Positions 1-7,706 of a DNA stretch of 13,733 bases are shown here, piece by piece. Numbering within the stretch: position 1 is the stretch's first letter; every line of letters begins with the position of its first letter. A program made the position numbers and the translations under genes. Source of the stretch: G963677485 sp964519405 (GTDB lineage Bacteria > Armatimonadota > HRBIN16); assembly GCA_964519405.1 (NCBI GenBank), contig CAZFLA010000094.1:1-13733 (forward strand), given 5' to 3'. The notes under the pieces were generated by a model, which saw only the letters and a program-made list of their open reading frames with translations, did no database searches and was not told the DNA's origin.

Positions 1-311
1 AAATCCACTTTCATATTTGTGATTTTCACATTTGTCGACTGGTATGTCACGATGAAGTTGCTGATTCCATGGATGATCATTTCTGATCCGCGTCCATCTA
101 TGGTGAAGTCAGTAAACTGCTCGATGCTTGCAACCCGCCTGTCATATGGCGGTTGATCGCTGCTGTAAAAGTCGTAGCGACCTGGTTCAAAAACTAGTTT
201 ACATCCTGGTTTGTTGCGACACTCAATAAGCGCGTTACGGAATGCTTCCGTTGCATCTACTCCGCTGTTTGCTTTTGCACCGAACTGCGATATATACATC
301 GTGGTCGACAA
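1..311 (-). CDS. Right-handed beta-helix glycosidase, GH110-like (N-terminal part, runs off left edge)
   Basis: The reverse strand is open from a stop at 344-342 to the window edge. It encodes the typical start of a pectate-lyase-fold enzyme: a QFGAKANSGVDATEAFRNAL strand/helix, then LVFEPGRYDF, then FTIDGRGSEMIIHG, then a repeat-like VKITNMKVD. This order (FGAK, LVFP-GRYDF, TIDG-GS--I-HG) matches the N-terminus of GH110 alpha-1,3-galactosidases, although other beta-helix glycosidases share parts of it. The start is uncertain. A GGAG at 323-320 lies 8 bases before TTG at 311, the start chosen here; an ATG at 332 is in frame but has no SD, and ATG 299 is too far from the GGAG. With any of these starts there is no signal peptide, unlike usual GH110 enzymes, so the protein may be cytoplasmic. 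It is divergent from a sugar importer. The catalytic region lies outside the window. The fold is fairly secure; the family assignment is tentative. Confidence 0.68.
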   Translation of the reverse strand, partial: MSTTMYISQFGAKANSGVDATEAFRNALIECRNKPGCKLVFEPGRYDFYSSDQPPYDRRVASIEQFTDFTIDGRGSEMIIHGISNFIVTYQSTNVKITNMKVD

Positions 312-460
312 TTTACTGACTCCATTGAACATTGTAGTTGTCTATTCAATAAGGTCTATGCCAAATCCTGCTCGTAATCATCGACAGCATCATAGTCATA
401 CTTAATATGATGAAAGCCCCAAAATCAAGTGGGTGTCATGGTAAATCGAAGGCTGAATGA

Positions 461-469
461 TGATAGAAT
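461..469 (+). promoter_or_regulatory. Possible extended -10 promoter of the sugar importer operon
   Basis: TGATAGAAT is an extended -10 element (TGn followed by TAGAAT, 5 of 6 matches). It lies about 40 bases before the TTG start of the permease gene. No good -35 hexamer is seen 17 bases upstream, which is tolerated with extended -10 sites. The site is in the 199-base intergenic space between the divergent glycosidase and importer genes, where I see no clear operator palindrome. Confidence 0.3.
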
Positions 470-510
470 ATCGCTAAGAATACTCCCGTAGATGCTGTGG
501 AGAAACTACT

Positions 511-1530
511 TTGACCGAATCATCGAATGTAATTCAGCGTATATCTGGGATCTTTAAGAAGCTAGGCGATGTTCGCGGTGTTGCCGCACTCATCGCAGTT
601 TTTGTCTTAGGTGCCTTATTTAGTCCAAAAGATGTTAATGGCTTTCCCATATTCCTCAAACTAAGCACGCAGTCGGATGTGCTCTTTGAGTATGCGGAGT
701 ATGGTATTTTGGCTACCGGTATGACTTTGGTGATACTGACTGGCGGAATAGATCTTTCTGTGGGCTCCGTGCTTGGTTTTTGTGCGGTTATGTTTTCGTT
801 GCTCACAATGGGGTATGGGTGGGGCGCTTTTGCTGCCATTACAGTCACTGTGACCGCTGGCGCGTGCATCGGCTTCGTAAACGGCACGCTTGTGTCGCGG
901 TTCAAGATGCAGCCATTTGTGGCCACATTAGCCATGATGGTCGCCGCAAGGGGCATGGCGAAATGGCTTTCCAGTGGTATAAAAGTGCAGCCTGGTGCCA
1001 AGGAGTGGTATGCGGTTCAATCGGGAACTCCTGAGTTTTTAAACTGGATGACCACAAAACTGCACTACATTGGTTTTCAGCCAGCCACATTGATCTTCCT
1101 GGTAGTGATCGTCAGTATGATGATTATCATCCGAAATACGCGTTTCGGTCGGTATTTATACGCTATTGGCGGTAACGAAGAGGCGACCCGGTTATCCGGC
1201 ATTAAAGTGAATGCTGTGAAAACATGGGCCTATGTGATATGCGGTATGATGGCGGCTCTTGGTGGAATATCGAACTCCGCACGGTTGGAGCTAGGTGATC
1301 CTGAGGCTGGATTTACCTATGAGCTGGACGCTGTGGCTGCGGTGGTAATCGGTGGAAGCAGCTTGTTAGGTGGGCGTGGTGGAATGGTGTTTACGTTAGT
1401 TGGCGTGTTAATAATGGGGTATATCAACAAAATACTGAGCATTAACAATGTGGATGAATCGGTGAGGTTGATGTCAAAAGGTCTCATTATCGTGTGCGCC
1501 GTGCTTATACAACAAAGAAAGAACGACTGA
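511..1530 (+). CDS. Sugar ABC transporter permease (RbsC/YtfT type)
   Basis: This inner-membrane permease of 339 residues, the usual length for the family, would form a homodimer that passes a monosaccharide or small saccharide into the cytoplasm. It is a BPD_transp_2 protein. Hydrophobic segments start near residues 22, 62, 105, 138, 192, 238, 272, 291 and 322. The family hallmark GGIDLSVGSVLGF is at 78-90, followed by GNEEATRLSG (221-230) at the cytoplasmic coupling loop and GGSSLLGGRGG (281-291) near the end. The start is TTG at 511, preceded by GGAGA at 499-503 with 7 bases spacing; no better start is visible. It is the first gene of a permease, binding protein, ATPase operon, 18 bases before the next gene. 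The substrate cannot be read from the sequence. The family assignment is firm. Confidence 0.93.
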   Translation: MTESSNVIQRISGIFKKLGDVRGVAALIAVFVLGALFSPKDVNGFPIFLKLSTQSDVLFEYAEYGILATGMTLVILTGGIDLSVGSVLGFCAVMFSLLTMGYGWGAFAAITVTVTAGACIGFVNGTLVSRFKMQPFVATLAMMVAARGMAKWLSSGIKVQPGAKEWYAVQSGTPEFLNWMTTKLHYIGFQPATLIFLVVIVSMMIIIRNTRFGRYLYAIGGNEEATRLSGIKVNAVKTWAYVICGMMAALGGISNSARLELGDPEAGFTYELDAVAAVVIGGSSLLGGRGGMVFTLVGVLIMGYINKILSINNVDESVRLMSKGLIIVCAVLIQQRKND

Positions 1531-1548
1531 TATCTAGGAGGCTACCTG

Positions 1549-2484
1549 ATGATGGTTCCGAAATCTCTCGTTTTAGCATGTTCGGCATTAGCAATTCTGG
1601 TCGCAGCTGGCTGCAGCAGCAACAAGCCTAGTACCAAAGCGGCGAAAGGAACTGCCGACAACCCATATGTGATCGGCATGAGCCAGTGTAACCTTGGAGA
1701 ACCCTGGCGTGTGCAGATGAATGCTGATTTAAAAGCTGCTGCCGAAAAACATCCCGAAGTCAAGATGCTTTTCAAAGACGCACAGAATGACACCCCAACC
1801 CAGCAGAGCCAAGTTCGTGAGTTCATTGCTCAGGGAGTGGATTTGCTGATCATCAGTCCAAAAGAATCCCGCCCATTAACAAAGCCAGTCGCCGAAGTGA
1901 TGGCTGCGGGCATCCCTGTTATCGTGCTTGATCGGCGTGTTGAGGGTGATAACTACACCTCCTTCATTGGCGGCGACAACATCGAGATCGGCCGTGAAGT
2001 GGGTAAGCATCTCGTCAAAGTATTGGCTGGTAAAGGCAACGTGGTGATGCTCAGAGGACTAAGCACGACCAGCGGATCAATTGAGCGAACTCAGGGATTT
2101 ATGGAAGGTATCAAAGGATCGCAGATCAAGATCATTTTCGATGCTGACTGTAAGTGGTTGGGTCCTAATGCGCAATCAGAAATGAAATCAGCTCTCTCGC
2201 GATACCCGCAAATTGATGCCGTATATGGACAGAATGACCCCATGGCATACGGAGCCTATCTCGCGGCCAAACAAGAGGGTAAAGGTCGGGAGAAGACCAT
2301 CAAATTCGTTGGCGTGGACGGCTTGCCGCATGAAGGTGTGTCTTATGTGAAACAAGGCATACTTTCGGCGACATTTGTTTACCAAACGGGCGGTGAAGAG
2401 GCGGTTAAGAATGCGCTCGACATCCTGCACGGTCAAAAAGTGCCTAAAGAGCAGATACTGAAGACTAAGGCAGTTCTTAAGTAA
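1549..2484 (+). CDS. Sugar ABC transporter substrate-binding lipoprotein (RbsB/YtfQ type)
   Basis: This is a periplasmic-binding-protein-like I (Peripla_BP_4) protein that captures the sugar for the permease. It starts with a lipoprotein signal: a hydrophobic stretch and lipobox VAAGC, with Cys22 as the lipidation site, then a Ser/Lys-rich tether. Two Rossmann-type lobes follow. Typical motifs are IGMSQCNLGEPWRVQMN near residue 42, FKDAQNDT, QVREFIAQGVDLLIISP, GIPVIVLDRR and, late in the chain, VDGLPHEGV. DAQ followed by two or more residues and a pentose/hexose-type IPVIVLDR strand resembles the YtfQ and xylose/ribose binders. AGGAGG at 1536-1541 serves ATG 1549 (7-base spacing) or ATG 1552 (10-base spacing). 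The stop overlaps the next gene's ATG by one base (TAATG), implying translational coupling. The exact ligand is unknown; a galactose-type sugar is only suggested by the neighbouring GH110-like gene. Confidence 0.93.
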   Translation: MMVPKSLVLACSALAILVAAGCSSNKPSTKAAKGTADNPYVIGMSQCNLGEPWRVQMNADLKAAAEKHPEVKMLFKDAQNDTPTQQSQVREFIAQGVDLLIISPKESRPLTKPVAEVMAAGIPVIVLDRRVEGDNYTSFIGGDNIEIGREVGKHLVKVLAGKGNVVMLRGLSTTSGSIERTQGFMEGIKGSQIKIIFDADCKWLGPNAQSEMKSALSRYPQIDAVYGQNDPMAYGAYLAAKQEGKGREKTIKFVGVDGLPHEGVSYVKQGILSATFVYQTGGEEAVKNALDILHGQKVPKEQILKTKAVLK

Positions 2485-4001
2485 TGGGTATTGGGGACTC
2501 GAATATGGACCACTGTGTGCTCGAAACGCGAGATATCTGCAAGCAGTTTCCTGGTGTTCGTGCTCTGCACAATGTCAGTCTGCAACTGCAAAAAGGTGAG
2601 GTTCATGCACTTGTTGGAGAAAACGGTGCTGGTAAATCCACCTTAATCAAGATACTCGCAGGTGCATTACATGCGTCAAGTGGAGACATCTTGATGAATG
2701 GACACAAGGTGCAGTTCGCGTCCCCAATCGATGCCATGCATCGGGGTATCAGCGTGATCTACCAAGAACTCATGCTGGTACCGTACCTTTCTGCTGCTGA
2801 AAACATCTATTTAGGTCATGAGCCCAAGCATGCCCTAGGCACTGTAGATTTTGCATCTATGGAACACCAAGCACAACGGATTCTTGATAAGCTTAGCGCC
2901 GGATTTCGTGCGAATACACTTGTCTCGGAGCTAAATGTGGCCCAACAGCAGATAGTTGAGATCGCAAAAGCCGTGTCACATGAAGTTTCTGTGTTAGTCA
3001 TGGACGAGCCAACAGCCTCGCTGACAGATCGTGAGATTGAACAACTTTTTCGACTCATCTCTGAGTTGAAGTCGCAAGGTGTCAGCATACTGTATGTTTC
3101 GCATCGCATGGAAGAGATATTTGAAATAGCCTCCACAGTGACAGTCATGCGTGATGGTGAGCATGTATGCAGCGTGCCCATTCAAGATGTGACGATGGAT
3201 AAACTTGTACAGCTGATGGTGGGCAGGGAGCTTGCTGCCGAGACATCACAAAGAGAGCATGTTGACAGGGGTATTCACCTTGAAGTAAGGTCTTTGACCA
3301 GCACAAAGATAAAGGATATCTCTTTCACGCTTAGGAAGGGCGAAATACTTGGCCTCTCTGGGCTAGTAGGCGCCGGACGCAGTGAAGTTGCTCGTGCAAT
3401 TTACGGTGCAGATAAGGTGCTGTCTGGTGAGGTGTTGATAAACGGGAAATCGGTAGGAATTAGAAAGCCGTCGGATGCTATTACCAACGGCATAGGACTC
3501 GTTACGGAAGACAGGAAAAATCAAGGGCTTGTGCTCACGATGACCGTTCGGGAGAACACTACTCTCGCGCATCTAGACAAGTTTACACGCGGACTATTTA
3601 TCAACCGTAAAGCCGAAAAGGATGAAGCTCAACGGATAGCAGATTCACTTCACACTAAAATCACAGGTGTTGAAATGGTCACAGGCCACCTAAGCGGGGG
3701 CAACCAACAGAAGGTTGTGCTGGCACGATGGTTATGCCGGCAGTGCCAGATCCTCATCTTTGATGAACCCACAAGAGGAATAGATGTCGCCGCAAAAGCG
3801 GAGATATATCAACTGATTCGCGAGCTAGCGGATAGTGGTGTGAGCATTATTGTAATATCATCTGAGCTTCCAGAAATATTGCTGCTATGTGAAAGAATCA
3901 TCGTGATGCATGAAGGTCATATCACTGGAGAGCTGGGTAGATCCGAGGCCACACAGCAGAAGATACTATCTATGGCAATGGGAATATCGGGCACAACCTA
4001 A
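2484..4001 (+). CDS. Sugar ABC transporter double ATPase (RbsA/MglA type)
   Basis: This cytoplasmic ATPase of 505 residues carries two fused nucleotide-binding domains, as usual for monosaccharide importers of the CUT2 class. Domain 1 has Walker A GENGAGKST (45-53), a degenerate signature ELNVAQQQ (149-156) and Walker B LVMDEP (171-176). Domain 2 has a degenerate Walker A with Arg in place of Lys (GLVGAGRSE, 293-301), an intact LSGGNQQK (403-410) and Walker B ILIFDEP (423-429). This asymmetry is the family norm: one competent and one degraded site. ATG 2484 overlaps the preceding stop. An in-frame ATG at 2505, preceded by GGGGA, gives a protein starting MDHCVLE, closer to typical family starts, and could be the real one. 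No transporter component is missing from the operon, and there is no terminator after it. Confidence 0.93.
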   Translation: MGIGDSNMDHCVLETRDICKQFPGVRALHNVSLQLQKGEVHALVGENGAGKSTLIKILAGALHASSGDILMNGHKVQFASPIDAMHRGISVIYQELMLVPYLSAAENIYLGHEPKHALGTVDFASMEHQAQRILDKLSAGFRANTLVSELNVAQQQIVEIAKAVSHEVSVLVMDEPTASLTDREIEQLFRLISELKSQGVSILYVSHRMEEIFEIASTVTVMRDGEHVCSVPIQDVTMDKLVQLMVGRELAAETSQREHVDRGIHLEVRSLTSTKIKDISFTLRKGEILGLSGLVGAGRSEVARAIYGADKVLSGEVLINGKSVGIRKPSDAITNGIGLVTEDRKNQGLVLTMTVRENTTLAHLDKFTRGLFINRKAEKDEAQRIADSLHTKITGVEMVTGHLSGGNQQKVVLARWLCRQCQILIFDEPTRGIDVAAKAEIYQLIRELADSGVSIIVISSELPEILLLCERIIVMHEGHITGELGRSEATQQKILSMAMGISGTT

Positions 4002-4009
4002 TTTAAGCT

Positions 4010-4035
4010 GTATAATATACATAGATTGTATATAC
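4010..4035 (+). promoter_or_regulatory. Promoter -10 with nested palindromes before the outer-membrane barrel gene
   Basis: A perfect TATAAT lies at 4011-4016, about 39 bases before the GTG start of the barrel gene. It is embedded in the palindrome GTATAATATAC (4010-4020) and followed seven bases later by a second palindrome, GTATATAC (4028-4035). The two form an ATATAC-N7-GTATAT dyad. The -35 region is poor (CGGGCA at 17-base spacing), consistent with activator dependence, though AT-rich palindromes can arise by chance. There is no terminator between the importer ATPase gene and this site. Confidence 0.42.
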
Positions 4036-4054
4036 CATTTGTTGGAGTTGTCTC

Positions 4055-5443
4055 GTGCTTTGGTTACCAATCGTGTTGATAGTGGCTATGGTACCTGCTG
4101 CAGCAACGAATCCTAAATCTTCATCAATTACAACCCCCATTGCTCAACCCAAACCAAAAAAAGCAAAGACCGTTGTCACCAATCAGGTGACCTTTGGTGA
4201 GAACCGTATCATTTTCGGTAACTATGGCTTTAGATCCTCATTGAATGGCTATACGGTTTCACGATCTGAGGCGAAGGGAAATGGCGGATACTCGCTGGAT
4301 GTATTTCAGGGTCGGAGCTTACCGAAATTCAACGAAGTATGGGATGATGGGGCGGTTGATCTCGTCGAACGCGATTTTTCGGGCATCAAGTTAAACCATA
4401 ATATCAACAAATCGAATAGCTACAGCATCAGCGCTTATGACGCCACAGACAGCAGTTTTGCAGGTAAGACGCATAAACAAAATGATTACCACTATCGATC
4501 GCTTAGCTTTACGAGCAAGTTGTCACCAGATGTGACATTATCGATGGATCAGGCATATTCAGGATATACAAACACAAAAAATACTAAAGTCACACGAAAC
4601 AACGGTACCGCAATGCGATACCAGATGAATCGGACGAATGATAAAGGCAGTTTAGTTGCTGAGTATGAATTCATTGATCCGTCATTTACTACGAAGTTAG
4701 GCAGCACTGTCACAGATAGAGAGCGCTTCAGGTTATCGGGCTCGCAGATCACGAAAAACAACACAATATCGCTCAGCGAAACCTACTACCATAATAATGT
4801 GGCCGGTCAGCTTAAAAACACCACACATGATTATTCGACAGAGTTAAAGTTCGATCGCAGGAAGTTGTTCGCCCGTGAGAAGTCTGTCGCCACGATACTC
4901 ATTCGGCATCATGCCACCAGTGGTAAGTCACAGCTTGATGAAACGACATACTCAACATCCTGGAAAGATCAGGTAGGTGATGTCGCAGTTCAAGCGACCG
5001 TTGCTGCCCTGGTTTTTTCACCAGGACAATCGAAGCAAAAAGTCACAATGACGACCAATATCACTGCGTCATCGACCATACAGCATGACAGTGTGAAACT
5101 GCGGCCATCAATTACGATAGGCAGCAAACAAAACCGAAATGACCAGTATGAATCAAATGATGTGATATCGACATACGCCTTGGGTATGGGTGCCGATTTC
5201 GTGAAGACGGGATGGTCGACGGATCTTTCGTTAGGCTACCGCATCCGCGATAAAGCCAGTTCTGATTTTAATGATGAACACACATTCGCCAACCTATCGG
5301 TAGGTTATAAACCTAAATGGATGCTGCTAGGCACTAAGCCAACCATGGGCCTAAAGTGGCTGTGGAATAGCTATGAAATGCCATCATTAAGTGTGGAAAA
5401 GTCGGAAACGCGGTTGGTCGCTAGTCTCAATCTGATGTTCTAA
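4055..5443 (+). CDS. Putative outer-membrane beta-barrel protein, unassigned family
   Basis: I do not recognise the family. The 462-residue product starts with a short hydrophobic segment (LWLPIVLIVAMVPAAA, 2-17) suitable as an export signal, though it has no basic n-region. A Pro/Lys/Thr-rich linker (about 26-43) follows. The rest, from about 46 to 462, is a series of short alternating polar/aromatic strands rich in Ser, Thr, Asn and Tyr, separated by charged turns. The chain ends ...LVASLNLMF: alternating hydrophobic residues with terminal Phe, the signature recognised by the BAM machinery. GTG 4055 is supported by GGAG at 4044-4047, 7 bases upstream. It follows the sugar importer but has its own promoter, so a role in outer-membrane sugar passage is possible but unproven. 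Its stop overlaps the stop of convergent mnmA. Confidence 0.75.
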   Translation: MLWLPIVLIVAMVPAAATNPKSSSITTPIAQPKPKKAKTVVTNQVTFGENRIIFGNYGFRSSLNGYTVSRSEAKGNGGYSLDVFQGRSLPKFNEVWDDGAVDLVERDFSGIKLNHNINKSNSYSISAYDATDSSFAGKTHKQNDYHYRSLSFTSKLSPDVTLSMDQAYSGYTNTKNTKVTRNNGTAMRYQMNRTNDKGSLVAEYEFIDPSFTTKLGSTVTDRERFRLSGSQITKNNTISLSETYYHNNVAGQLKNTTHDYSTELKFDRRKLFAREKSVATILIRHHATSGKSQLDETTYSTSWKDQVGDVAVQATVAALVFSPGQSKQKVTMTTNITASSTIQHDSVKLRPSITIGSKQNRNDQYESNDVISTYALGMGADFVKTGWSTDLSLGYRIRDKASSDFNDEHTFANLSVGYKPKWMLLGTKPTMGLKWLWNSYEMPSLSVEKSETRLVASLNLMF

Positions 5444-6579
5444 CCATCAATGCCTACGGTTTCTGCGATAACCCCGCCGCCCATGCACACATCGTCGTGG
5501 TAAACCACGAGCCCCTGTCCAGGAACGACCAAATGCGCTGGCTCAACGAAAGTGACCCAATCCGATTCGAGTGTCACCTCATACATTCGGCCGTGATATC
5601 TGGTGCATGCCATTAGTGGTGTTTGGTCATCTGCCGGTGGTCCGCTAATCCAGTTGATTTGCTTGATCCGGCACTTTACTGTGGGTTTCGGACCTTCTGG
5701 ACCCAGTATCAACGTGTTTGTTGCTGCATCTTTTTGCACTACAAACAACGGTTCGCCATACGCAACGCCTAAGCCGCGACGCTGCCCAATCGTGTAGTTC
5801 CACAAACCCCGATGCTCACCTAAAACACGCCCATCTGTATGTTTGATGATGCCAACCTGAGGCGATACCGTTGACTGGCGCTCCAGAAATGCTCGGTAGT
5901 CACCGTCATTGATGAAGCACAACTCCTGGGAGTCCGGTTTACGACTTAACGGGATCCCATGTTCTGCTGCCCATACCCGGACATCCGTCTTGTGCCATGT
6001 ACCGAGTGGAAACAACAGCTTGGGCAGCTGTTCTTGGTTGAGGCCATACAACATATAGCTTTGGTCTTTTTGCCGGTCAACCGCTCGTTTCATAGTGTTC
6101 TTCTCACGCTGTGAATCTAGCTGAACATAGTGGCCAGTCGCTAGGTAATCGGCTTGTAAGGCATCGGCAACCTGGAGCAGCTTTGGAAATCTCACAAGCG
6201 CGTTGCAGCGTAAACAAGGACTTGGGGTGTTACATGTAAGGTAATCGTTAATGAATGGCTTCACGACATTATCATAGAATGGCTCTTCGCAGTTGATGAG
6301 ATAGAACGGCGAGTCCAGTGAATTGCACAATGCACGCGCATCATCGACGGCTGAGGCTGTGCAGCATCGGTTATCCATACCAGTTGGCTCGCTGCTGTCT
6401 GCTTCAGCCCAGAACTTCAGCATCACGCCGATGATGCGATACCCTTGCTGTTTCAAGAGACACGCGCCAACTGCGCTGTCGATGCCTCCTGAAAGCGCTA
6501 CGACTACACACTTTCCGTTTGAGGGTTGGCAGTCAAGTGAGAAATTGTCCCAGTTGTTTAACGGGCATATATCTGTCAT
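5440..6579 (-). CDS. mnmA: tRNA-specific 2-thiouridylase MnmA
   Basis: This cytoplasmic enzyme adenylates and thiolates the wobble uridine 34 of tRNAs for Lys, Glu and Gln, using sulfur relayed from a cysteine desulfurase. The 379-residue chain has the PP-loop SGGIDS (30-35), VMLKFW (52-57), CCTASAVDDAR (72-82), the catalytic Cys122 in PSPCLRCN, TGHY (148-151) with the usual following lysine/arginine region, RKDQSYMLYGL-like DQSYMLYGL (172-180), and the second catalytic Cys221 in SQELCFI. TIGQRRGLG follows in the C-terminal part. Both essential cysteines are present. The N-terminus is about ten residues longer than in E. coli MnmA. The ATG overlaps the desulfurase stop (ATGA) and has no strong SD, so translation is probably coupled. 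The desulfurase upstream is the natural sulfur donor. Its end overlaps the convergent barrel gene by 4 bases. Confidence 0.95.
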   Translation of the reverse strand: MTDICPLNNWDNFSLDCQPSNGKCVVVALSGGIDSAVGACLLKQQGYRIIGVMLKFWAEADSSEPTGMDNRCCTASAVDDARALCNSLDSPFYLINCEEPFYDNVVKPFINDYLTCNTPSPCLRCNALVRFPKLLQVADALQADYLATGHYVQLDSQREKNTMKRAVDRQKDQSYMLYGLNQEQLPKLLFPLGTWHKTDVRVWAAEHGIPLSRKPDSQELCFINDGDYRAFLERQSTVSPQVGIIKHTDGRVLGEHRGLWNYTIGQRRGLGVAYGEPLFVVQKDAATNTLILGPEGPKPTVKCRIKQINWISGPPADDQTPLMACTRYHGRMYEVTLESDWVTFVEPAHLVVPGQGLVVYHDDVCMGGGVIAETVGIDG

Positions 6580-7703
6580 CGCAGTGCAGACAACCTTTGA
6601 ATTGTGGTCTGAATGAGGGCTAATGCCTGCTCGAATTGCGTATCGGTGATATAGTCGCCGAAGCTAAAGCGGAGCGCACTTGCTGCATACTTTGGCTCGA
6701 TACCAATAGCTAACAACACTGAGGAAGGTTTGCCCCGGCCGCTTGAGCACGCGCTGCCGCTTCCAGCACACACACCTGATGCGTCCAACGCCGCTAATGC
6801 GACATCAGCAGCCACATTTTCAATAACGCATGATACATGACCCGGCAAGCGGTTTGTGAGGTGTCCTGTGATCTGCACACCATCGATCCGCTGCAATGCA
6901 TCTATGAGTTGGTTTCGAAGTGATATCAGTCGGCTGTTTTTGGTCTTTCTGTCATTGAGGGATTCCGAGAGAGCTGCTGTCATACTAACTATGCCTGACA
7001 CGTTGACCGTTCCCGATCTTCGTCCCGCTTCTTGACCGCCGCCTGTTGAGGGGCTTTTGAAAGGGGTTCCTCTGCGAACATACAGAAAGCCGATTCCCAA
7101 AGGCCCACCGAACTTGTGAGATGAAGCCGCAAGCAGATCGATTCCGCTGCTATCAAGGTTAACGGGGATTGTTCCCGTTGATTGCACGGCATCGACGAAG
7201 AGCAAGGAGTTTGTTCGTTGAGCAACTAGATGAGCTCGCTCAAGGTCACTTAGGGTGCCGACCTCGTTGTTTGCCGCCATCATGCAGATGAGACCCCCGC
7301 TGGGCAGCTTGGCTTCATCAAGAATGGGGGATGCAGACTTATCTACATCAATGACTTGATGCTGCCAATGGTCGCATGCCTGCGTGGTATAAAGAACCGC
7401 CGGATGCTCAGCGAGGGATGCAGACACCCACCGGCGATCTTCTTCTGTTGCTGCCATCACACCGCGAATCGCCAGATGACAACTCTCCGTACCACCAGAG
7501 GTAAAGACAATTTCATCAGCATAACAGCCCATTAAGGACGCAATTTGCTGACGGCACTGCTCTAGACTGGTTTTTGAGGCTTGACCATATGAATGAATAC
7601 TGCCGCTGTTACCACAGATATCTTGATAACAACGGCATAAACTTTGACGCGCGCTTTCACGCAATGGATATGAAGCGGAGGCATCAAAATAGAATCTATC
7701 CAT
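6576..7703 (-). CDS. Cysteine desulfurase (NifS/IscS family)
   Basis: This class V PLP enzyme of 375 residues converts cysteine to alanine and carries the sulfur as a persulfide to acceptors. It shows the N-terminal YFDASAS (normally LDNAAT-like) and GNSGSIHSYGQ (31-41, normally GNPSSxH). It also has the PLP-binding FTSGGTES (67-74), His100 in AEHPAV, which stacks on PLP, NNEVGT (145-150), VDAVQS (170-175), the Schiff-base Lys197 in SSHKFGGP and the GGGQE loop (221-225). The catalytic Cys319 is in GSGSACSSG. All catalytic residues are present. Three bases separate it from the nadA stop, and it overlaps mnmA by 4 bases, so all three are likely one transcript. The context suggests it serves MnmA and possibly the NadA Fe-S cluster. 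IscS, NifS and SufS-like subtypes cannot be separated with certainty here. Confidence 0.94.
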   Translation of the reverse strand: MDRFYFDASASYPLRESARQSLCRCYQDICGNSGSIHSYGQASKTSLEQCRQQIASLMGCYADEIVFTSGGTESCHLAIRGVMAATEEDRRWVSASLAEHPAVLYTTQACDHWQHQVIDVDKSASPILDEAKLPSGGLICMMAANNEVGTLSDLERAHLVAQRTNSLLFVDAVQSTGTIPVNLDSSGIDLLAASSHKFGGPLGIGFLYVRRGTPFKSPSTGGGQEAGRRSGTVNVSGIVSMTAALSESLNDRKTKNSRLISLRNQLIDALQRIDGVQITGHLTNRLPGHVSCVIENVAADVALAALDASGVCAGSGSACSSGRGKPSSVLLAIGIEPKYAASALRFSFGDYITDTQFEQALALIQTTIQRLSALR

Positions 7704-7706
7704 GCA

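Noticed and set aside
211..405. Plus-strand 64-residue reading frame near the left edge
   Set aside because: It is largely antisense to the glycosidase frame, has no SD or recognisable domain, and its composition is not protein-like.
356..424. Minus-strand stretch reading FWGFHHIKYDYDAVDDYEQ before a stop, resembling the end of a gene
   Set aside because: It is only 22 codons between two stops, and any upstream extension would run antisense through the permease gene and needs a frameshift. It could be a relic, but chance cannot be excluded.
4002..4054. Terminator between the importer ATPase and the barrel gene
   Set aside because: The palindromes there are AT-rich and overlap a -10 box; there is no GC-rich stem with a T-run.
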